Positions 59,374 through 64,000 of a stretch of 64,000 nucleotides of DNA are shown in pieces. The stretch's first letter is position 1; every line of letters begins with the position of its first letter. The notes beneath the pieces are model-generated. The model was given only the letters and a program-made list of their open reading frames with translations. It had not been told where the DNA came from and did no database searches. Made by a program: the position numbers and the translations under genes. Source of the DNA: Acuticoccus sp965213555 (lineage in GTDB: Bacteria > Pseudomonadota > Alphaproteobacteria > Rhizobiales > Amorphaceae); assembly GCF_965213555.1 (NCBI RefSeq), contig NZ_OZ243890.1, positions 1,426,001 to 1,490,000 on the forward strand. Reading direction: 5' to 3'.

Positions 59374-61298
59374 GTCAGAAGATCCATCACGAGGCCCTCC
59401 GGCAGGCGCAGGTTCAGTGCCTCGGCGACGAGCATCATGCCGATCACCGCGAACGCCGTCAGTCCCGCCACCACGACGATCCGCGCTCGGATCATGCCGT
59501 AGAGCACCACAGCGAACAGGAGGACCATGGCTGGCAGAAACCCGACGACGAAGATCGCCGCGATGAAGGCCGCGAAGCCGGCGAAGAGCAATGTCAGCGG
59601 ATACTGGCGTTGTTCGGCGGCGGTCGCGTCCTCATCCCCGGCCGGAGACGGCCGCCACGGCCGCGTCCGCGCCACGAAGATCAGCCAGAGGGCGCCGGTC
59701 GCGGCGACGACGCCCAGCGGAAAGATGCGACCGAGGAAGGCGCGGTCGATGCTATCCATCCCCGCAGCGACGAGACCGACGAGGACGACCGCCAGGAACC
59801 CCAGCTCTGCCCCTCGGTTCGGCGCGGTCTCCCCCTCGGTGGAGACGCTGCGTGCGATGCGCACTCCGAGGATGATGGACGCAAGGGACATGAGCCCGAG
59901 CACCAGCACGATGGGCCGCTCGAACCAGCTCCAGCCATAGAACTGCATGGACTGGTAGAGGTACCGCTCCACCCCCGCCGACAACACGAAGCCGATGAGG
60001 AGCGCCGGGCGCGGCCAGCCGAGCCGCTTCATGACGATGCCGAGCAGCCCCATGACCGCGAGCAGCACGAGGTCGCCGAACGAGCGTGTCGCCTGGAACG
60101 CGGCGAAGCAGATCATCGAAAGGATGAAGGGCGCGAGGTAGGAGAACGGGATCTCCGTCAGCCGCGCCACCGGCCGCGCAAGCACCACGCACAGCCCCGC
60201 GCCGATGATGTTGGCGAGCGCCAGCGACCAGATGATCACGTAGACCGTCTCGAGGTCGCTGCGGATCATGGTGACGCCGGGCTGGACGCCGATGAGGATC
60301 AGCGCGCCGAGGAAGATGGCGGTCGCGCCGGAACCCGGGATGCCGAAGATCAGGGTGGGAACCAGGGCGCCGCCTTCCTTGGCGTTGTTCGCCGACTCGG
60401 GTGCGATGACGCCACGGATCTCGCCCTTGCCGAACCCGCTGCGGTCCTTCGTAACCTGGACCACGTGGGCGTAGGCGATCCAGTCGATGACGGTGCCGCC
60501 GATGCCAGGGATCGCGCCGAGCAACGAGCCGAGCGCTGAGCAGCGCAGCACCAGCCAGCGGTTGCTGACAACGTCGCGCAGGCCTTGGCCCCAGCCGCTG
60601 CCGAGGCGCGTGTGCTCGGCGATCGCCTTGCCGCGCGACAACAGGTCGATGATCTCGGGGACGGCGAACAGGCCGAGGCCGAGCACGACCAGCGACAGCC
60701 CGTCCGAGAGGTAGACCGAGCCCCCGGTCATGCGGATTTCGCCGGTCGCGGGTGCACCGCCGACCGCGCCTAGGAGGAGGCCGAGGCCCGCCGCGATCAA
60801 CCCCTTCTCGATGCTGCGCCCGGAGAGCGCGCCGACGACGCTGAGCCCGAGGATCGACAGCATCAGGAGTTCCGCCGAGCCGAACGCGAGCACCAGCGGC
60901 CGCGCGACCTGGATGAAGAGCGTGAGGAGCAGGGCTCCGAACACGCCGCCGATCATGGACGACAGGAACGCGGCGCTGAGCGCCCGCGCCGCCTGTCCCT
61001 GGCGGGCGAGGGGAAACCCGTCCATGACGGTCGCCTGGGCGGCCGCCGACCCGGGGATGCCCATCAGCACCGAGGTGAACGTGTCGCCGGTGGAGACCAC
61101 CGCGAGGAGGCCGATCATCAGCGCCAGCGCCGACGTCGGATCCATGCCGTAGACGAACGGGATGACCAGCGAGATGCCGGCCGCCCCGCCGAGCCCGGGG
61201 AAGACGCCGACCGCCAGACCCAAGAGCACGCCGAAGATCAGGTAGACGGGGTGCGAGCCCGACAGCAGCGTGCCGAAGGCGCCCTGGATGATGTCCAT
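59370..61298 (-). CDS. tctA: Tripartite tricarboxylate transporter, fused TctA-TctB
   Basis: 642 residues. The first ~500 are TctA, with the repeated glycine motifs FPGLGGAAGISLVIPFVYGMDP near residue 35 and IPGIGGTVIDWIAYA in the second half, plus GIPGSGATAIFLGALILIG. The last ~130 (from about GMDSIDRAFLGRIFPLGVV) are four hydrophobic segments matching the small TctB subunit, so the two membrane parts are one chain. Proton- or sodium-driven uptake of citrate-like or aromatic acids with TctC. It is 45 bp after tctC and ATGA-overlaps the ABC permease gene. Confidence 0.92.
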   Translation of the reverse strand: MDIIQGAFGTLLSGSHPVYLIFGVLLGLAVGVFPGLGGAAGISLVIPFVYGMDPTSALALMIGLLAVVSTGDTFTSVLMGIPGSAAAQATVMDGFPLARQGQAARALSAAFLSSMIGGVFGALLLTLFIQVARPLVLAFGSAELLMLSILGLSVVGALSGRSIEKGLIAAGLGLLLGAVGGAPATGEIRMTGGSVYLSDGLSLVVLGLGLFAVPEIIDLLSRGKAIAEHTRLGSGWGQGLRDVVSNRWLVLRCSALGSLLGAIPGIGGTVIDWIAYAHVVQVTKDRSGFGKGEIRGVIAPESANNAKEGGALVPTLIFGIPGSGATAIFLGALILIGVQPGVTMIRSDLETVYVIIWSLALANIIGAGLCVVLARPVARLTEIPFSYLAPFILSMICFAAFQATRSFGDLVLLAVMGLLGIVMKRLGWPRPALLIGFVLSAGVERYLYQSMQFYGWSWFERPIVLVLGLMSLASIILGVRIARSVSTEGETAPNRGAELGFLAVVLVGLVAAGMDSIDRAFLGRIFPLGVVAATGALWLIFVARTRPWRPSPAGDEDATAAEQRQYPLTLLFAGFAAFIAAIFVVGFLPAMVLLFAVVLYGMIRARIVVVAGLTAFAVIGMMLVAEALNLRLPEGLVMDLLT

Positions 61299-61343
61299 GG
61301 ATGCGTGACCCGGGCGCTCAGCCTCCCTCGGGTCGTTCCTCCG

Positions 61344-62429
61344 TCAGAGCCGGTAGTCGTACTCCTCGGCGAGCCAGTCCACGATCTCCCGTCGCGTGTC
61401 GTCATCGAGGCTCGTCGCCCGCTCGAGCGCACGCTCCACCCGCGGTGCGACGACGTGCGGGTTCTTGCCGAGGATGCTCTCGCGTCCCTCGAGGTAGGCG
61501 GGATCCTCGACGACCTTGGCGGCCGCATCTCGCCACGCCTGCACGATCTCGTCCGGCGTTCCACCGGGCAGAAAGATGAACTTCTCCGTGCCGTAGCCGG
61601 CCTCGATCAGCGCCTTCATGACCTCGAAGTCCTCGCCCGACGGGGGCTCGCCGTGCAGCGCCTCGTAGGCCTCGCCGAAGTGGGGGATCTGCGGGAAGGA
61701 CGGGTCGCGCTCGAGTTCGCCCTCGTCGTTGACGACGCCCCAGGCCCACAGCGGCACGACCTCGCCGGCTTCCTCGCGCGGCTGGACGTGGTCGATGTAT
61801 CCGGCCGAGGTCTGCATGTCGATCTGGCTCTCGCCGCGCTCGAAGGCGAGGCGCTTCGGGCCAGAGCCCTCCATCCCGAACACCGGCTGGACGTCGAGGT
61901 CGAGCATGCGGAACGCCCACAGCGCGAGGAGGTCCAGCGACGAGGCACCTTGGCTGCCGAAGCGCAGCGTCTGGCCCTTGAGGTCCTGGATCTCGGACGT
62001 GTCGGACACGCCGAGGTCGGGCTGGATGTAGACGACGGCGCCGCTCGCGGTCGCCATCACCGGCTCGAAGTCGCGATAGTCGTACTCCACCCGCGGGTCG
62101 CCGAGGAGGTAGGGCATCACGGTCGAGCCGCCCGTCTGCAGCACGGTCCGGCCATCCGGCTCGGCACGGTTTGCGAACTGGTTGGCCCCCAGCGTCGACC
62201 CGCCGCCTGGCACGTTGCGCACGATGATGGTCGGCTCGCCGGGCAGGTGCTTGGCGAAGATGGGCGACAGGAACCGCGCCATCGTGTCGGTGCCGCCGCC
62301 CTCGCCGAAGGGCACGATCCACTCGATGCGGTCGCCCGAGAAGTCGACCTCCTGGGCCGAAAGCCCAGCGGGTGCGGCCGCAACCATCGCAGCGACGGCC
62401 CCGGCGGCCAGCAATGTTCTGATGGTCAT
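61344..62429 (-). CDS. tctC: Tripartite tricarboxylate transporter binding protein TctC (Bug family)
   Basis: 361 residues from ATG 62429, signal peptide ~26 residues ending GLSAQE. Bug-family fold: IEWIVPFGEGGGTDTMARFLSPIFAKHLPG at the mature N-terminus, with the carboxylate-binding GG-D loop, then NVPGGGSTLGAN and the LKGQTLRFGSQGASS region. First gene of the operon and hence the most likely high-level product. The promoter would lie in the 75-bp gap to the divergent dehydrogenase gene, which holds the GTATGCA motif. Confidence 0.92.
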   Translation of the reverse strand: MTIRTLLAAGAVAAMVAAAPAGLSAQEVDFSGDRIEWIVPFGEGGGTDTMARFLSPIFAKHLPGEPTIIVRNVPGGGSTLGANQFANRAEPDGRTVLQTGGSTVMPYLLGDPRVEYDYRDFEPVMATASGAVVYIQPDLGVSDTSEIQDLKGQTLRFGSQGASSLDLLALWAFRMLDLDVQPVFGMEGSGPKRLAFERGESQIDMQTSAGYIDHVQPREEAGEVVPLWAWGVVNDEGELERDPSFPQIPHFGEAYEALHGEPPSGEDFEVMKALIEAGYGTEKFIFLPGGTPDEIVQAWRDAAAKVVEDPAYLEGRESILGKNPHVVAPRVERALERATSLDDDTRREIVDWLAEEYDYRL

Positions 62430-62469
62430 GTTGGATCCTCCCGAGTTTCTCGTTTGTCTCGGAGCGTAG

Positions 62470-62504
62470 GACTGTACGGTATGGTATGCAATGAGGGATG
62501 CAGT
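62470..62504. promoter_or_regulatory. Putative GntR operator, site 2
   Basis: GTATGG followed by GTATGCA (62484-62490) and ATGCA (62498-62502) between tctC and the divergent dehydrogenase gene. Same elements and order as site 1. It overlaps a possible ATG start (62481) of the dehydrogenase, so if this site is bound it would block that start; the downstream GTG 62505 is the safer choice. Confidence 0.5.
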
Positions 62505-63650
62505 GTGGCGCAGTTGACGAACACTCCGGCGACTTCGACGGACGCGAACCTCCCCCGCGGCGGTGATGAAGGTCGCGAACGACCGGCGGTTATAGTCGCA
62601 GCGGACGATCTGCTGCGACACGTTACGGCGCTGTTCGTCCACGCTGGCCTGCCCGAGGGCGACGCTGCCACGGTGGCCGACTGCCTGGTGCGGGCGAACC
62701 TGCGCGGGGTGGACACGCACGGCGTGTTCCGGGTCGCAACCTACCTCGAGCGGCTGCGGGCCGGCCTCAACAATCCGCAGCCGCGGATCGCGGTCGAGCG
62801 GGTCGGGCACGCCGCCGCCCACGTCGACGGCGACAACGGCATGGGCGCGGTGGTCGGCACGCGTGCCATGGGCGAGGCCATCGCGATCGCGGGCGAGGGC
62901 GGCGTCGCGCTCGTCTCGATCCGCCACTCCAACCACTACGGCATGGCCGCGTACTACGTGCTGCAGGCACTCGAGGCGGGGCTCGTCGGGATGGCGTTCA
63001 CCAACGCCTCGCCGGCGCTGCCGCCGTGGGGCGGGCGGGCGCCGTTCCTTGGAACGAGCCCGTTCGCGGTCGCCGTCCCTGCCGGCCGGCAGCCGCCCTA
63101 CGTCCTCGACATGGCGATGAGCGTGCTCGCCCGCGGCAACGTCTACGTCGCCGCGAAGACCGGGCGGGCGATCCCGCCGGGACTGGCGCTCGACGGCGCC
63201 GGGCGGCCGACCACCGACCCGCAGGCCCTCATCGACGGCGGCACGATGCTGCCCTTCGGCGGCGTGAAGGGCTCGGCGCTGGCAATGCTGATGGACATCT
63301 TCGGCGGCGTCCTGTCGGGCGCGGCGTTTGCCGGCAACGTCGGCAACCCGCATACCTCGTTCGACCGGCCGCAGGATGTCGGGCACCTCTTCGTCTGTTT
63401 CCGGCCCGACCTCTTCATGCCGCTGGAGCGCTTCCGCGAGCGCATGGACGAGTTCGTCCTTGCGGTGAAGGCGCAGCCTCGCGCCGAGGGTTTCGATGCG
63501 ATCCTGGTGCCGGGCGAGCGCGAGGCACAGACGGAGCGGGTGCGCCTTGCCTCCGGTATCCCGCTGCCAGCCGAGATCGCCGAGGCCATCGCTGCCAAGG
63601 GCGAGCGAGCCGGCCTTTCGCCGCTCCCCGTCTCTGCCGGCAAAAGCTGA
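62505..63650 (+). CDS. Ldh2-family malate/L-lactate/sulfolactate-type dehydrogenase
   Basis: NAD(P)-dependent 2-hydroxyacid dehydrogenase of the Ldh2/YlbC/ComC fold, unrelated to Rossmann MDH. 381 residues from GTG 62505; the first ~35 residues have no family match, so the true start could be later, although no good one is visible. Motifs: LRGVDTHGVFRVATYLERL near residue 65, VSIRHSNHYGMAAYY with the active-site His, GTSPFAVAVP, and LPFGGVKGSALAMLMDIFGGVLSG. Likely oxidises the acid imported by the adjacent operon. It is divergent from tctC and shares the putative operator with it. Confidence 0.9.
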   Translation: MAQLTNTPATSTDANLPRGGDEGRERPAVIVAADDLLRHVTALFVHAGLPEGDAATVADCLVRANLRGVDTHGVFRVATYLERLRAGLNNPQPRIAVERVGHAAAHVDGDNGMGAVVGTRAMGEAIAIAGEGGVALVSIRHSNHYGMAAYYVLQALEAGLVGMAFTNASPALPPWGGRAPFLGTSPFAVAVPAGRQPPYVLDMAMSVLARGNVYVAAKTGRAIPPGLALDGAGRPTTDPQALIDGGTMLPFGGVKGSALAMLMDIFGGVLSGAAFAGNVGNPHTSFDRPQDVGHLFVCFRPDLFMPLERFRERMDEFVLAVKAQPRAEGFDAILVPGEREAQTERVRLASGIPLPAEIAEAIAAKGERAGLSPLPVSAGKS

Positions 63651-63731
63651 CCTCCGCCGGACGTTGCTCCGCGCGTGCTCAGCAGCGGCGGGTCGGCCGA
63701 CGGCGGAAGCATCCTACATGTCAAACATGGA

Positions 63732-63806
63732 TGGTGGGCGGTACTGGGATTGAACCAGTGACCTCTGCCGTGTCAAGGCAGCGCTCTCCCGCTGAGCTAA
63801 CCGCCC
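63732..63806 (-). tRNA. tRNA-Val (anticodon GAC)
   Basis: Minus-strand 75-nt cloverleaf. The acceptor arm GGGCGGT pairs with ACCGCCC, the anticodon stem CTGCC/GGCAG encloses the loop TTGACAC with anticodon GAC, the T-loop is GGTTCAATC, and CCA is encoded at 63734-63732. Valine isoacceptor for GTC/GTT. Confidence 0.97.
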
Positions 63807-63861
63807 GGGCGTGTGCAGCGGAGCGTCGTCATAGCCGGCGCCGGGTCGCTGCACAAGCGCG

Positions 63862-64000
63862 TCACGCGTACTCAAGCAAGCGACCCACCTCGCGGACCAG
63901 CTCGCGCAGGTGAAACGGCTTGGACAGCACCTTCGCCCCCGGCGGCGCACCGTGCTCACCGTCGAGCGCCACCGCCGCGAAGCCGGTGATGAACATCACC
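63862..64000 (-). CDS. cpdR: CpdR-like response regulator receiver domain (3' end only)
   Basis: The last 45 codons of a receiver domain, running in from the right edge. The visible part reads VMFITGFAAVAL (strand 4 with the conserved Thr and Ala), then KVLSKPFHLRELVREVGRLL, with the receiver Lys-Pro motif and the last helix. This matches CpdR, the single-domain regulator that controls ClpXP adaptor delivery in the alphaproteobacterial cell cycle. The phosphorylated Asp is outside the window. Placement next to tRNA-Val is seen in related genomes. A generic stand-alone receiver remains possible. Confidence 0.75.
   Translation of the reverse strand, partial: VMFITGFAAVALDGEHGAPPGAKVLSKPFHLRELVREVGRLLEYA

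Noticed and set aside
63732..63806. tRNA-Val as an integration (att) site for an island
   Set aside because: No integrase gene and no repeat of the tRNA 3' end seen in the window; cpdR next to tRNA-Val looks like the native order.

Overview
The window is very GC-rich, densely packed DNA from an alphaproteobacterium, most likely of the order Hyphomicrobiales (Rhizobiales). The pointers are a divergently placed bcsN next to bcsA, a tamA/tamB pair, a tRNA-Val next to a CpdR-type response regulator, many TRAP, TTT and NitT/TauT-type solute transporters, and extra-high GC third positions. The genus cannot be fixed from the sequence alone. Because GC is so high, long open frames occur antisense to most real genes. 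Nearly all of the window is accessory metabolism, transport and envelope functions rather than core housekeeping.

Layout. 0-7.5 kb: outer-membrane assembly pair tamA-tamB (minus; tamB runs off the left edge and carries six ~101-residue tandem repeats). 7.6-10.7 kb: a membrane di-iron hydroxylase, a cation/proton antiporter that overlaps it tail to tail, and a pirin. 10.8-17.4 kb: a TRAP transporter with three paralogous binding-protein genes (the first two separated by an antisense PRC-barrel gene) feeding one DctQ/DctM pair. Strong hairpins separate the binding-protein genes from each other and from the permease genes. 17.4-28.6 kb: pyrophosphatase, a nucleotide-sugar-type reductase, then a sugar-acid style catabolic set (UxaA-type dehydratase, SDR, FAH-family hydrolase, 2-hydroxyacid dehydrogenase, erythronate-type dehydrogenase) mixed with a sulfotransferase-like protein, a YegP-type protein, nitronate monooxygenase, a PhyH dioxygenase and a GST. 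28.6-29.8 kb: an arginase-family remnant and a TauE/SafE exporter.

30.1-36.7 kb: a translationally coupled pair, penicillin-acylase-family amidase plus GH3-family acyl-amide synthetase, followed by a dienelactone-hydrolase-like protein, a membrane/coiled-coil protein and a hot-dog thioesterase. This is the most unusual functional unit here. 36.7-37.6 kb: a palindromic repeat and a frame-broken IS5-family transposase. 37.8-47.7 kb: cellulose synthesis (bcsN divergent from bcsA-bcsB, then a large TPR protein; no bcsZ is visible). 47.7-49.4 kb: PhzF-family protein and a lytic transglycosylase. 49.4-50.3 kb: a markedly AT-richer island without convincing genes.

50.5-63.7 kb: galE, an SDR, a lactonase, a beta-decarboxylating dehydrogenase, a GntR regulator, then a six-gene minus-strand operon that joins a tripartite tricarboxylate transporter (TctC plus fused TctA-TctB) to a complete NitT/TauT-type ABC importer, and a divergent Ldh2-type dehydrogenase. 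A shared GTATGCA/ATGCA motif in the two divergent promoter regions suggests that the GntR protein controls both as one regulon. The right edge holds tRNA-Val(GAC) and the 3' end of a cpdR-like gene.
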